From positions 107,125 through 171,124 of the forward strand of contig JAEBDY010000019.1 in assembly GCA_049997955.1 (NCBI GenBank): 64,000 nt of DNA. The letters are read 5' to 3'. The notes beneath the pieces were generated by a model. It ran no database searches, was not told the origin of the DNA, and saw nothing but the letters and a program-made list of their open reading frames with translations. Position 1 is the stretch's first letter; each line of letters begins with the position of its first letter. The translations under genes were made by a program, and so were the position numbers. Shown in pieces: positions 53,920 to 63,139 of the stretch. This DNA comes from Umezawaea sp049997955 (GTDB taxonomy: Bacteria; Actinomycetota; Actinomycetes; Mycobacteriales; Pseudonocardiaceae).

Positions 53920-54957
53920 CTAATACGGTCCGACGAATCCAGTGCTCACGTCGGCGAGCGTTCGGACCGAGGTCGTCGAGCTGTGCATCAGGTCCAGGCA
54001 CGCCCTGGCGATCTTGTCCGCGTCCGGGTGGAACGCCTCCTCCAACGGGCGCGACACCGGCGCCGGGCAATCCGCCAGCGCCACCCTCCGCACCGGCTCC
54101 CGCAACGCGCCGGGGATGTTCTCCGCCACCACCGCGGCCACCTCCGCCGTGAACCCGTAGCGGGCCCAGCTCGTGTCCGCGACCACGAGCCGCCCGGTCT
54201 TCGCGACCGACTCGCAGATGATCTCCTCGTCCAGCGGTCGGATGCTGCGCACGTCCACCACCTCGACCCCGATGCCCTGCTCGGCGAGCAGGGCGGCGGC
54301 GCGCTCGGCCTCGTAGACCATCAGCGAGGTCGCCACGACCGTCACGTCACAGCCTTCGCGGGCGATCCGGCCCTTTCCGAACGGGATCGGGATCGCCTCC
54401 TCCGGCACCTCGCCCTCCGTCTCGTACAGCCCGCGGTTCTCGATCAGCACGACCGGCGTGTCTCCCTGGAGCGCGCTCACCAGCAGCCCCTTGGCGTCGG
54501 CCGGGGACGCGGGCGCGGCCACGTGCAGGCCGGGGAAGTGCCCGAACACCGAATGCAGGCTCTGCGAGTGCGTCGCACCCTGCCCCCACGCCCTGCCGAC
54601 GACGCCGCGCATCACCACCGGGACGCCGCCCTTGTCACCGCCGTACATGTAGCGCCACTTGGCCGCGATGTTCAGCAGGCCGTCCATGGCCAGGAACATG
54701 AAGTCGACGCGGGTGTGCAGCACCAGCGGGCGCAGGCCCGCGGCGGCCGCGCCGACCGCGATCCCCGCGAAGGCGTTCTCACAGTTGGGGATGTCGACGA
54801 CCCGTTTGTCGCCGAACAGGTCGTATGCCGCGATAGTGGTGCCGTGGCCGCCCTTCTGGTCGTCCACGTTCTGACCGGCGAGGAAGATCGCGGGATCGGC
54901 CCGCATGCACTGGACGGTGGCCTCGCTGATCGCCTGCCAGTATTTGAGCCTGCGCAT
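53920..54957 (-). CDS. 2-oxo acid dehydrogenase E1 component, beta subunit
   Basis: 345 residues of the transketolase-like E1 beta family (pyruvate, branched-chain or acetoin dehydrogenase). Motifs: GQNVDDQKGG, DIPNCENAFAGIAVGAAAAGLRP, a GQGATHSQSLHSVFGHFPGL block with the conserved His, and a C-terminal DTSWARYGFTAEV region. It partners the alpha subunit encoded 17 bases upstream to decarboxylate a 2-oxo acid with thiamine diphosphate. ATG 54957 follows GAGGAG. No E2 or E3 gene lies nearby, so it either borrows host E2/E3 or performs a direct carboligation. Its contribution to the pathway (starter or extender acyl group) is unknown. Confidence 0.9.
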   Translation of the reverse strand: MRRLKYWQAISEATVQCMRADPAIFLAGQNVDDQKGGHGTTIAAYDLFGDKRVVDIPNCENAFAGIAVGAAAAGLRPLVLHTRVDFMFLAMDGLLNIAAKWRYMYGGDKGGVPVVMRGVVGRAWGQGATHSQSLHSVFGHFPGLHVAAPASPADAKGLLVSALQGDTPVVLIENRGLYETEGEVPEEAIPIPFGKGRIAREGCDVTVVATSLMVYEAERAAALLAEQGIGVEVVDVRSIRPLDEEIICESVAKTGRLVVADTSWARYGFTAEVAAVVAENIPGALREPVRRVALADCPAPVSRPLEEAFHPDADKIARACLDLMHSSTTSVRTLADVSTGFVGPY

Positions 54958-54974
54958 CCGGCCGCTCCTCAGCT

Positions 54975-55940
54975 TCAGTACGCACCGTCGAGCAGCCGCT
55001 CGACGGAGGGGAAAGCGGCAGCCTTGGCCTCGACGGCGGCCTGTCGCACCTCGGAGCGGAACTCCGCGTCCCAGCGGGCGACGCGCTCGTCGACGTCGCC
55101 GACGACCGGGCGGAGCGCGTCGGTGGCCGACCGGATGGGGCAGCGCCGCATCCAGGAGTCCACTTCGGACTCCGATCGGTAGCCGGTGCCGCGGTCCCAT
55201 CCGGGACCGACGTGCTCCCGCCAGCGGTAGGTGGGCAGCTCCAGCAGGTACGGCCCGTTGCCGTCCCGGCACGAGCGCACGGCCTCCGCGGCCGCGTCGC
55301 GCACGGCGAACACGTCGTTCCCGTCCACCTGCCGCGCGGGCATCCCGTAGCCCAGCGCCCGTTCCCAGATGCTCGTGCCCGCAGGCTGCCGTGAGCGCAA
55401 GGGTGAGGTGATGGAGTACCCGTTGTTCTCGCACACGAAGAGCGTGGGCACCGAGTGCAGCACCGCGAAGTTCAGCGACTCGTGGAAGACGCCCTCCTCG
55501 GTCGCGCCGTCGCCGAAGAAGCACACCGCCACGGTCGGCGCGCCCGTCATCGCCGCCGCCCAGCCCGCGCCAACGGCGACCGCGATCGTCTCGCCGAGGA
55601 TCGCCGTCGCGCCGCCGAACCCGGCGTCCGGGTCGGTCAGGTGCACCGAGCCGCCGCGCCCCCGCGCGCACCCCGCCTCCTTGCCGTACAGCTCGGCGAC
55701 CATGCGGAACAGGTCGCCGCCCTTGGCGAGGTACTGGGCGTGGCAGCGGTGGCCGCTGTAGACGACGTCGGTGCGCCGCAGCGCCGCGCACACCCCGACC
55801 GCGGTGGCCTCCTGGCCGATCGAGAAGTGCGTCGGGGTCCGCATCTCCTGCTCGTCACGGTAGAGGTCGGCCAGCTCTTCCTCGACGCACCGGATCCGGA
55901 CCATGTCCCGCAGGAGGTGCTCGCGGGTCGTGACGGCCAT
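54975..55940 (-). CDS. 2-oxo acid dehydrogenase E1 component, alpha subunit
   Basis: 321 residues with the thiamine diphosphate motif GDGATEEG...SLNFA...ENN, the GQEATAVGVCAAL region and GRGGSVHLTDPDAGFGGA, typical of the acetoin/pyruvate dehydrogenase E1 alpha group. ATG 55940 directly abuts the stop codon of the regulator gene, and its GGAGG ribosome site lies inside that gene, so the two are probably translationally coupled. The substrate 2-oxo acid cannot be read from sequence. Confidence 0.9.
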   Translation of the reverse strand: MAVTTREHLLRDMVRIRCVEEELADLYRDEQEMRTPTHFSIGQEATAVGVCAALRRTDVVYSGHRCHAQYLAKGGDLFRMVAELYGKEAGCARGRGGSVHLTDPDAGFGGATAILGETIAVAVGAGWAAAMTGAPTVAVCFFGDGATEEGVFHESLNFAVLHSVPTLFVCENNGYSITSPLRSRQPAGTSIWERALGYGMPARQVDGNDVFAVRDAAAEAVRSCRDGNGPYLLELPTYRWREHVGPGWDRGTGYRSESEVDSWMRRCPIRSATDALRPVVGDVDERVARWDAEFRSEVRQAAVEAKAAAFPSVERLLDGAY

Positions 55941-57209
55941 CTAGGAGACCTCCTGGTAGGAGTCGCGGGTTCCGGTGGCGAGCAGCCACGAGCGGATCAG
56001 GGCGGGTGCGCGCAGCCTGAGCCCGCCCGACGAGTTCTCGACGCGCAGCAGGCCGCTGGCGACGATCCGGTAGATCGTCGACTCCAGCGCGCCCACAGTG
56101 TCGCCGTGGAGTTCGGCCAGCGCGGCGATGTCCGCGCCCCGCTCGTCGAGCGCCGCCCGGTGGACCAGCGACCGCTCCTTATCGCTCAGTCCGCACGTGC
56201 TCAGCCGCAGCAGGTCGCCTAGCGACCGGCCCGTGCCGAACGGCGAGGTCAGCTGCGCCGGGTTCGACCGGATCTTCCGCAGCAGCTGGTCGCTGCTGTA
56301 CATGAGGAACCACGCTCCCGCGGCCTGCAGCGCGTAGGGCAGCCCGATGAGCAGGCGGCAGATCGCGGCCACGTCGGCGGAGTTCTCCTTCGTGAGCACG
56401 AATTCGGGACTGGACTTGCGGATCTGGTTGAGCAGGAAGTCCACCGACGCGACGCGGGCCAGTTCGTCGGGCGAACCGTCCTGGGACTCGTGCGGTTCGG
56501 CCAGCGGTTGCAGCGCGAACACCGTCTGCGGCAACGAGTCGACCGGCCCGTGGGCCGTGGTGATCACCCGGAGGTTCGGGCACCGCTGCAGGAGTCCGGC
56601 CACGTCGGGGCACCGCTCCTCAGCCCCGCCGAGCCCGTCGAGCACGAGCAGCGAGTGCCGGTCGCCGATCCGCTCGGACACGCGCTCGACGTCGGCCACC
56701 CCTGCGGGGTTCCGCTGGAGCGGGATCCAGAACGCCGGAACCCCCGAACGCTGCCACAGCACGGCCACCTCGGCGGCCAGCCGGGACTTGCCGACACCCG
56801 CCAGCCCGGTCACGCCGACCAGTCGCGACTGGTCGGCGTTGAGCATCCCGTGCATGGCCCGGAGTTCGGACTCCCGGCACAGCAGGGCTTCCAGCGGCAA
56901 GGGCGGGCGCAGGTCACCGGTCCGCGACCCGACGTCACCGGCCGGAGTGGACGGTCCGCCGCCGGTGTCGTGGGTGTCCAACGCTAACGCCTCGAAGCGC
57001 TCCCGCGTCCGTTCGGACATCCGCAGCTCGCGGGCCAGCAGCCGCACGGTGTGCCTGCGCGGCGCGCGGACCCGGCCGCTCTCCAAGTCCCTGACCGCCC
57101 GCACGCTGACGGTCGCCAGATCCGCCAACTGTTGTTGGGTCAAGCCCGATTTGAGCCGGATCAACCTCAGCAGTTGACCCAGGCTCTCGGCTTCCGCGAT
57201 CGTCGACAA
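55941..57209 (-). CDS. XRE-type regulator with NTPase (STAND-like) domain
   Basis: About 422 residues. The N-terminal helix-turn-helix (LGQLLRLIRLKSGLTQQQLADLA, SVRAVRDLESGRVRAPRRHT) is followed by a P-loop NTPase (VGVTGLAGVGKSRLA, about residue 130), a Walker-B-like LLVLDGL and a C-terminal helical region, as in the DNA-binding NB-ARC/STAND regulators common in actinomycete clusters. It is expected to bind ATP and switch transcription of this operon or the cluster. The start is uncertain: TTG 57209 after GGGGGA is chosen because conserved sequence begins just after it; GTG 57239 is the alternative. The stop touches the E1 alpha ATG. Confidence 0.85.
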   Translation of the reverse strand: MSTIAEAESLGQLLRLIRLKSGLTQQQLADLATVSVRAVRDLESGRVRAPRRHTVRLLARELRMSERTRERFEALALDTHDTGGGPSTPAGDVGSRTGDLRPPLPLEALLCRESELRAMHGMLNADQSRLVGVTGLAGVGKSRLAAEVAVLWQRSGVPAFWIPLQRNPAGVADVERVSERIGDRHSLLVLDGLGGAEERCPDVAGLLQRCPNLRVITTAHGPVDSLPQTVFALQPLAEPHESQDGSPDELARVASVDFLLNQIRKSSPEFVLTKENSADVAAICRLLIGLPYALQAAGAWFLMYSSDQLLRKIRSNPAQLTSPFGTGRSLGDLLRLSTCGLSDKERSLVHRAALDERGADIAALAELHGDTVGALESTIYRIVASGLLRVENSSGGLRLRAPALIRSWLLATGTRDSYQEVS

Positions 57210-57907
57210 AGTTCCCCCAGAAGGACAGTGAAGGTGCACAGGGGCTGTGAACCGACGCAAGGCGTGCGGTGGCCGCGCTGCGGGGCGGACAGCTCGATCC
57301 GTGGTCGGGCGTCCCGCGGCGCGCTCGGACCCCGTACCTCGGCGGCGTCCGTTCCCCGGTGTTGTTCTTGCTGGATTCTCGTGAAACTTCTGGTAAAAAA
57401 TACGACATCATCATTCCGAAAATGGGTCGTATAGCAACAGGTGTCAGCCGATAAAAGTGGCCGAGTGCAAGACGTCCACATCTCTCCCCAGAAACGCGTC
57501 ACTTCAGCTCGCGGAAGGCAACCGTTGCCGAGTCTACGTGAGTGGCGCTTTCTGTCAATGCGTCTTCGAGTTGCCCGTCGGGATGCCACTATGGACACTG
57601 ATGATCCGTCTTGAGCTGGATGTCTGTTTTAGGTCGAAGTCGCCCAGTCGTCGGGTCGGTGACGATCCTTGCAGGTCAAAGCGGAGTGAAGGGAAGTGAT
57701 AAGCGCTAGAATTGCGAGGTGTCGCCCTTCACTGTGGGTGAACCGCAAGGCTTCGGGAATTGCGCAATGCGCGCCTTTTGCGCCGAATGGGCCCGTGTCA
57801 ATGCGAAGGTTGCCGAGGCGGCGTCACCCAGCGCGGTCGGGCCTGCTCTTATCGGGTGATGTTCCGAGTTGTGGACCGGTGGGGTCGAACTGATTGTACC
57901 CATTCAG
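57210..57907. other. Intergenic region, no gene recognised
   Basis: The DNA is less G+C rich than the cluster. It holds a 7-bp inverted repeat ATACGAC/GTCGTAT (57400-57406 and 57426-57432) around an A-rich stretch, a possible operator for the regulator gene. Small reading frames here have no ribosome sites or recognisable motifs. It is the probable right boundary of the cluster. Confidence 0.6.
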
Positions 57908-59344
57908 GGGTGGGTCTTGACCCAATGGTCACGAGTTAAGTGTTTCTGTGGGATGATCTCGGGGTAGCTAACAGCAAGACGGCGGATCCGGTCCGGCTGA
58001 CCGACGAGGTGTCCATCGGCCTGTTGACCACGGTGTTCCCGGATGAGCGGGTGGTCGCGGCGATCGAGGAGGCCGGGGTCACGCAGCAGCGGAACCGGTC
58101 ACTGCCCGCCCGGTTGATGGTGTACTTCGCCCTCGCGCTGTGGCTGGACTTTGGCAAGGGCTACGTGCGGGTCCTGACCGGTCTGCTCCGGGGCCTGCGG
58201 TGGGCACGTGGCGGCTGGGGCGGGTACACGGTGCCCACCGACGGGGCGATCTCCCTGGCCCGTGGGCGTCTGGGCGACAAGCCGCTCAAGCTGCTGTTCG
58301 AGCAGAGCGCACGTCCGGTGGGCACCCCGACGACGGACGGGGTGTTCTGGCGTGGCCGGCGCCTGGCCGCGGTCGACGGAACCGTGTTCGACCTGCCGCG
58401 TGGCAAGGACAACGAGGCCGAGTACCAGGTCCCCTCCGGCGGGAAGCTGCCCCAGGCCCGTGTGGTCGCGTTGGCCGAATGCGGCACCCTGGCCCTGATC
58501 GGAGCCGAACTCGACTCGATCGCGGTGGGTGAGCGCGCCCTGTTCGAACGGCTGCTGCCCAAGCTCAGGCCGGACATGCTTGTGATGGCCGACCGCGGGT
58601 TCCCTCCTACGACCTGTGCGTGAAGACCCTGGCCACCGGGGCGGATGTGCTGTGGCGGGTGTCGGGGTCCTTCGCCCTGCCGGTCACCGAGCGGGTCAAG
58701 AACGGCACCTACCTCTCGGAGTTGCGCGGCACACGCAAGAAGGACCGGGTCACCGTGCGCGTGGTCGAGTACTCCGTCCTGGACGACGACGGGGTCGGCG
58801 AAGTCTTCGCGTTGATCACCAACCTGCTCGACCCCGACGAGGCCCCTGCCCTGGAGTTGGCCCTCAACTACAGCCAACGCTGGCACATCGAACTGCTGTT
58901 CCGCCTGGTCAAGGTCGATCTGCGGACCCCTGGCGGGATCCTGCGATCCCGCAGCCCCCAAGGAGTACGCCAGGAACTCTGGGCGCTGCTGTGCCTCTAC
59001 CAGGCCCTGCGGACCTTGATCACCAGGGCCGTTCTGATAGCGGGAGTGGATGCCACCCGGATCAGTTTCCCGCCCGCGCTCGACGCCGTCGAAGACTCCG
59101 TCGGCCGGGCTTTTCCCCTCTGGGCTTGGCCACGGCCCTGGCGTTCTTCCTCGCTGACATCCCTGACTGGGTCATCCGCCACCGTCTTGACCGCACAGCC
59201 CCGATCAAGACCGTCCGCCCCAGCTGCGCTACACCACCCGAAGCGACACCGACCCTGGAACCCGCCTGGTCACCCGCACCATCCAACTCCACCTGCTGAC
59301 ATCGCAGACGGCTTAACTCATGGCCATTGGGCCGTGACCCGCCC
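57908..59344 (+). mobile_element. Decayed IS4-like insertion sequence
   Basis: Imperfect terminal inverted repeats of about 33 bases flank a broken transposase: left 57908-57940, right 59312-59344. The inner 20 bases (57921-57940 against 59331-59312) match at 18 positions; the outer 13 match at 9. No convincing target duplication is visible, as expected for an old copy. Confidence 0.8.
57940..59316 (+). pseudogene. IS4-family transposase, frameshifted
   Basis: The reading frame starts at GTG 57940 and encodes an IS4-type DDE transposase N-terminus (ADPVRLTDEVSIGLLTTVFP, TDGAISLARGRLG, AAVDGTVFDLP with the first catalytic Asp). Near 58604 one C appears to be missing: the sequence ADRGFP should continue SYDLCVKTL, which is found one frame over. 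Further shifts occur near 59113 (into SPLGLATALAFFLADIPDWV) and near 59216 (into QLRYTTRSDTDPGTR), ending at TAA 59314-59316. The YSQRW...E block (third catalytic residue) is present. The enzyme cannot be made in one piece. Confidence 0.88.
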
Positions 59345-59640
59345 GCGGCCGATTCGATCGCGGCGAAGGCCAAGCGGCGTAAGGCGAACTCTCAGCAGCT
59401 CGGCGCGGATCCGCCGGGCGTCGTAGACCCCCGTTGGAGGCGGCGTGAACCTGCCTGATGAGGTCGGTCAGCCGGGCGTGCCGCACCGAGCGGGCCGACG
59501 GAGCACGGCCGCGCCAGGCGCGCAGCCCGATTCGGACACTCCCAGGATCCGGCGGGCAGTCTGGATCGGCGGCCCTTCCCGGGCCATCGCCGCGATCGCG
59601 GCGAAGCGGGCTTTTGGGCGCACTGATGCGCCCTGGGTTG
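59345..59640 (-). pseudogene. IS3-family transposase (OrfB) remnant
   Basis: Minus-strand translation shows the OrfB N-terminus: KARFAAIAAMAREGPPIQTARRILGVSESG near 59570-59640, then LTDLIRQVHAASNG and, after a one-base shift, VYDARRIRAEL. The rest of the transposase (the DDE core) is absent, cut where the IS4-like element begins. It probably was the insertion target or was truncated beside it. Confidence 0.75.
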
Positions 59641-59743
59641 GCGGAGTCGGGTTACTGGAGTTCGGACGACGGGAGCGATCCGGGCGTGCTGGAGTTCGTA
59701 CTCGGTCGGGGTGAGGTAGCAGTGGTTGGCGTCGGTGCACGGA

Positions 59744-60330
59744 TCAGCGCGGTTCGATCTCGATGTGGTGCGTGGGGGAGCATGTTCAGGAGGTGCTCCA
59801 TGGTGATCGCCGGACTCGGCCGGCGCCGGTCGTAGCCGGCGACGAGGTGCTCGCGGGTGATGGCCGAGTCGTGCCGTACCAGTCGGAACGGTGTCTGCGC
59901 GCCGAACCTTCCGCGGAGGCGGTCGTTCGGGGCATGGGGTTCCAGTCGAAGTGTCCGCCGGGGCCGTAGATCGCCTCGCCGATCGCGCAGTTGAACCTTT
60001 CGATGTCGGTCACGAACCGGCCGTCGAGGTCGTAGGTGCTGCCGGGTGGCTGGTCCGGCACACTGGACATGTGGCCCAGTGCCGCTCCGGCCCACTGGTG
60101 TCGGCGTTGCCGGTCGTAGCCGGCTCACAGGTTCTTCCGCAGTGGTCGTCGCGGAGTTCCTTCTGGGCGCGTGGCACGCTCGGAGGGACTCCGGTGATCT
60201 CGTACTCGGTTCGCCGGAATTCGCGAGTTCCTGAATCGAGCCCACAGTGGTGAACTCGCCATCCGCGAGCCACGTACCTCGATGGTCGCCATTCGGGTGG
60301 CGACGGAACTCGTCTGATGCGCTTGCCGAA
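59744..60330 (-). pseudogene. Barstar-family (ribonuclease inhibitor) gene, frameshifted
   Basis: Spread over several minus-strand frames are the parts of one barstar-type protein. In order: RGTWLADGEFTTVGSIQEL, then FRRTEYEITGVPPSVPRAQ, then SVPDQPPGSTYDLDGRFVTDIE with IGEAIYGPGGHFDWN (the barstar core), then LRGRFGAQTPFRLV and HLVAGYDRRR, and finally HIEIEPR with stop at 59744-59746. At least three indels separate them. An immunity protein is the normal role; no intact barnase-like toxin is recognisable nearby. Confidence 0.65.
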
Positions 60331-60922
60331 TTTCGGTGTGGCGCATAGGCGGCCTGTGCGGAGCCCGGCCGTGCGTCCCCGGATGACCGCCGGCGACTGA
60401 CAATCCGTGTGGTCGTGCACTTCGGTGAGCCGTCACGGAGCCGCCGCCTCGACGGGTCGACTGTCCACAAGGACGCCATCTTCGATCTTCGATCGAAGAT
60501 AATTGTTTCGTAATGAACAGAGGCTTTTGTTGAGGAGGAATTAAAAAGTTGTCACGATGGAGCATTGTCGCAGCTCAAAACGCATGCGAACGGCTTCGAA
60601 AGCCTTGGGGTGTACCGTTTCTGCACGTTCGTTGACCATCGATACGGGTTTCATCCCGTATCCCGATAGGTCCGTTACACTGGGCCTATGGCCCGCCGTG
60701 TTCAGTTGAACACAAATCCTGTCCGCGTTTGCGTGACGGGGATACTCTCTCGGTCACCAGAGATCCTGTCTGGCGGGGCAAAGGCACGAAATGTAGCAGA
60801 AATGTTACGCTGCGTCCCTTTCTTGTGGCTTGGTGGGGCTGCTGGCCTCATGTCAGCCACGAGCTTGTCTCGTGCTGCAGGAAATCTCCTTTAAACGCAT
60901 CGTTGTTTCTACTATTTCCGGC
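60331..60922. other. Intergenic region with no recognisable gene
   Basis: An A+T-rich stretch around 60480-60560 and 60640-60900 stands out from the cluster. Short reading frames in both directions lack family motifs and ribosome sites. It precedes the AbrB-like/integrase pair and may contain its promoter. Confidence 0.55.
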
Positions 60923-61390
60923 GTGCTCCCGGTGACGGGTGAGCGGGCAGTCGAGCTGTTCCTGCCGCCCGAGGTCATACGCACACCTCCGGTTGCTGTG
61001 CTTTCCGAGCCCGCCGTGGTCTTGCCGCGCAGGTCGTTGCTGGTGGGTGTCGCGGTCGTGGACCGCGCCGGCCGGGTACGAGACCGAGTGCTGATCATGG
61101 CGCGGGGTTGGACGTCTGGTGACTGTCTGCACTGGGACGTGCGTCCCACAGCACTGGTGCTGACCCTCTCGCCTCACGAGCGGCACAGCATCGACGGCCT
61201 CGATCAAGTGTTCATCTCCGCCGGAGCGCGTGCCGTGTTCGGTATCGGTATCGGTATCGGTGCCGGTGATCGGGTCGTCCTGGTCGCCGTTCCCGAGTCC
61301 GGGACGCTGATCGTGCATCCGAGTTCGGTGATCCAGGACGTGCTCTGGGACTACTACGCCTCGCTACCGGGAGGTCTCGGTGCCGGGTGA
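60923..61390 (+). CDS. AbrB/SpoVT-like small DNA-binding protein upstream of integrase
   Basis: About 155 residues from GTG 60923 (GTG 60932 also possible). The C-terminal part resembles the swapped-hairpin AbrB fold as found in actinobacterial integrase operons: VFISAGARAVFGIG...GAGDRVVLVAVPESGTLIVHPSSV. The middle GIGIGIG is encoded by three tandem GGTATC units (61241-61260), which may be a slippage expansion. The stop overlaps the next gene's possible GTG at 61380. It probably regulated the integrase before that was destroyed. Family assignment is moderate. Confidence 0.55.
   Translation: MLPVTGERAVELFLPPEVIRTPPVAVLSEPAVVLPRRSLLVGVAVVDRAGRVRDRVLIMARGWTSGDCLHWDVRPTALVLTLSPHERHSIDGLDQVFISAGARAVFGIGIGIGAGDRVVLVAVPESGTLIVHPSSVIQDVLWDYYASLPGGLGAG
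61241..61260 (+). repeat. Hexanucleotide tandem repeat (GGTATC, three copies)
   Basis: Three consecutive GGTATC units plus GG encode an alternating Gly-Ile run inside the AbrB-like gene. Copy-number change would keep the frame and alter the loop length. Confidence 0.85.
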
Positions 61391-61723
61391 TCACGTGAGA
61401 ACCGATTTGGTTCGGCAGCTCGTGACCGAACTGGGAGTGCGGGCATCCGACCTGGAGTCGGTGACGCCGATGCCCACGGTCGATGAGTACGTGCCGCGCA
61501 TGATCGCCGCGGCCAGCCCTGGTTGTCTGCGGGCTTATGGCGCTCACTGGCGGCGGGCGGCGACCTTGTTCGCCGGACGGATATTGGATGATCTGGCGCC
61601 GTCGGACATTCTTGTCCTGCAACGCCATGTGGTCCGGGTGGCGGCTGCGAGCCCGCAGGCGTTCCGTGGTGGCCAGACCGCGGGGCAGGGGTGTGTTCGG
61701 GCGATGCGGGCGCTGTACGAACG
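61380..61723 (+). pseudogene. Tyrosine-recombinase (integrase) N-terminal fragment
   Basis: From GTG 61380 or 61395 the product shows an integrase SAM-like core-binding domain: TVDEYVPRMIAAASPGCLRAYGAHWRR, LDDLAPSDILVLQRHV, CVRAMRALYER. At about 61723 the similarity stops abruptly, where antisense IS630 sequence begins; the catalytic domain with the Arg-His-Arg-Tyr residues is missing. The remaining open frame to 61817 is read-through into the IS fragment. Confidence 0.75.
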
Positions 61724-62293
61724 ACCGGGCGGAGTCGCGTCGGAGCGCAGCCCGCACTGGTCGACCCACGCGATCGCCGCGTTCTCGGCCTTGGCGCGTG
61801 ACTCGATCGCCGGGTAGTCCTCGTCCAGCCAGGTCGGCACCGAGGCGGGCTGCTGCTCGTAGGCCCGTCGAGCGGGGCGTTGCGGGGTGAAGCCATGGCG
61901 ACGCAGCCACAAGCCCACGCCCTGCTCGGTCATGTCCACACCGACGACCAGCCCTATCAGTTCGACCACTGCCGGGCGTGTCCACAGCGGGCCGCTGATC
62001 AGCAACTCTTCGGCGGTGTAATCGACCATCGCGGCGAACAACATGTTGCGGTCCTCCGGACTGATCAATTCGGCTGGTCCCGGCCGTCGCTCCCGACGCG
62101 CCACCAGGCTGTTCCGACCGAGGCGTTGGTAAGCCTGCCACCAGGTGCCCACCGACCGTACCGAGACCCCGAACACCTCCGCCGCCTGCCGATAGCCCTC
62201 GACCTGCCCAGACTCCAACGCCGCGATCACCCGCAAGCGCAGCATCTCCTGCTTGGCAGGAGACAACCGGTGCGCACCCTTGACCTCGACCAC
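61715..62293 (-). pseudogene. IS630-family transposase, C-terminally truncated
   Basis: GTG 62293 starts a winged helix-turn-helix domain (RLRVIAALESGQVEGYRQAAEVFGVSVRSVGTWW), then RPAVVELIGLVVGVDMTEQGVGLWLRRHGFTPQRP and the first DDE motif IAWVDQCGLRSD. Homology ends at PPGRSY (about 61715), exactly against the integrase fragment. The other catalytic residues are lost, so the protein is inactive. Confidence 0.82.
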
Positions 62294-62329
62294 AGCCGCC
62301 AGATCAAAGGCAACCGATCACTTTCAACT

Positions 62330-62858
62330 CAATAAATAGCCCGCCGCAAAGCTGAAATCCGACTGAACGCTGCCGAGAAAGACTACCCACATGCTCGAAC
62401 TACGACCCGGCGTCGCGACGCTGACGTCGCATCCGTGGCCGAACAGCGAGCCTCGCGCGTTACCGAAGAGCACACCAATCAGGTCAGACTGATGGCGGAG
62501 GCGAACGCAGAACGCCAGCTTCGTGAACGCATGCCAGCACACGAATGCGAACTTGAACGTCGTGAACGGGTTCAGGACTTGCAGTTGCCTGGCCGGGTTG
62601 ACGCACTTCGCGCCGTGGGCCCTGAACGCGGATCCTCCCGCGTGGTTGATGACATTGAGCACACGCCTGAATCACAGCCCGAGATCGACCTGCCCTCACC
62701 GGGCTTTGGGCAGTGAGGCGCTGGATTTCTGCATCGAACTCTGTTCATGCCGATGCAGACAGGGAGACGGACAAGCGGCTGAAGGGTCATGCCACCGTAC
62801 CTGAGTCGAACGTTCTCATCCTGGGCCTGCAGGCCGCCTTGATGTCCTCGAAATTCAA
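62330..62858. other. Region with no recognisable gene
   Basis: Several overlapping reading frames exist on both strands (for example minus 62662-62324), but none shows family motifs, a ribosome site or the third-position G+C bias of the genes to the left. It is probably decayed sequence beside the IS630 fragment. Confidence 0.55.
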
Positions 62859-62900
62859 CTGCCAGGATGCCGAGAAATGTAAATCTTAACATCCTGGCAG
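62859..62900 (-). terminator. Hairpin terminator after the small membrane protein gene
   Basis: A perfect 11-bp inverted repeat (62859-62869 with 62890-62900, CTGCCAGGATG and its complement) with a 20-base loop lies about 45 bases after the stop codon at 62946 on the minus strand. Confidence 0.6.
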
Positions 62901-62945
62901 CTAATTCTGTTACGACTGCAATCAGGGTGAAAAGTTCGTTAAGCG

Positions 62946-63137
62946 CTATTTGCGCTGCCGAAACACGTCGAGTTGCAAGAGTGCGACCACGGCCAGGGCG
63001 ATCACGATTGCCATGGGGGCGTAGCGCATCCACCACAGGCCTGTCGCCTGTTCCAGCAAAGCGCCTAATACGCCGGCAACGATCGCCGCGATGATGAATA
63101 CGATTATGGCAACGGTTCGACGACGCTGTGAATCCAT
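62946..63137 (-). CDS. Small two-helix membrane protein
   Basis: 63 residues with two hydrophobic helices (TVAIIVFIIAAIVAGVLGALL and APMAIVIALAVVALL), a basic N-terminus (MDSQRRRT) and a basic C-terminus (DVFRQRK). ATG 63137 follows GGAG and lies just after the upstream TGA, so the two small genes are coupled. A decayed paralogue of this protein lies at about 63605-63775. An immunity or accessory role for the Gly-rich peptide encoded upstream is possible. The family is not recognised. Confidence 0.6.
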   Translation of the reverse strand: MDSQRRRTVAIIVFIIAAIVAGVLGALLEQATGLWWMRYAPMAIVIALAVVALLQLDVFRQRK

Positions 63138-63139
63138 GC

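Noticed and set aside
57457..57893. Two short plus-strand reading frames between the regulator and the IS element
   Set aside because: No ribosome site, no motif, and Cys/Arg-rich composition typical of chance frames.
61380..61817. Functional integrase marking an integrative element
   Set aside because: The catalytic domain is missing and no attachment-site tRNA or direct repeat was seen.
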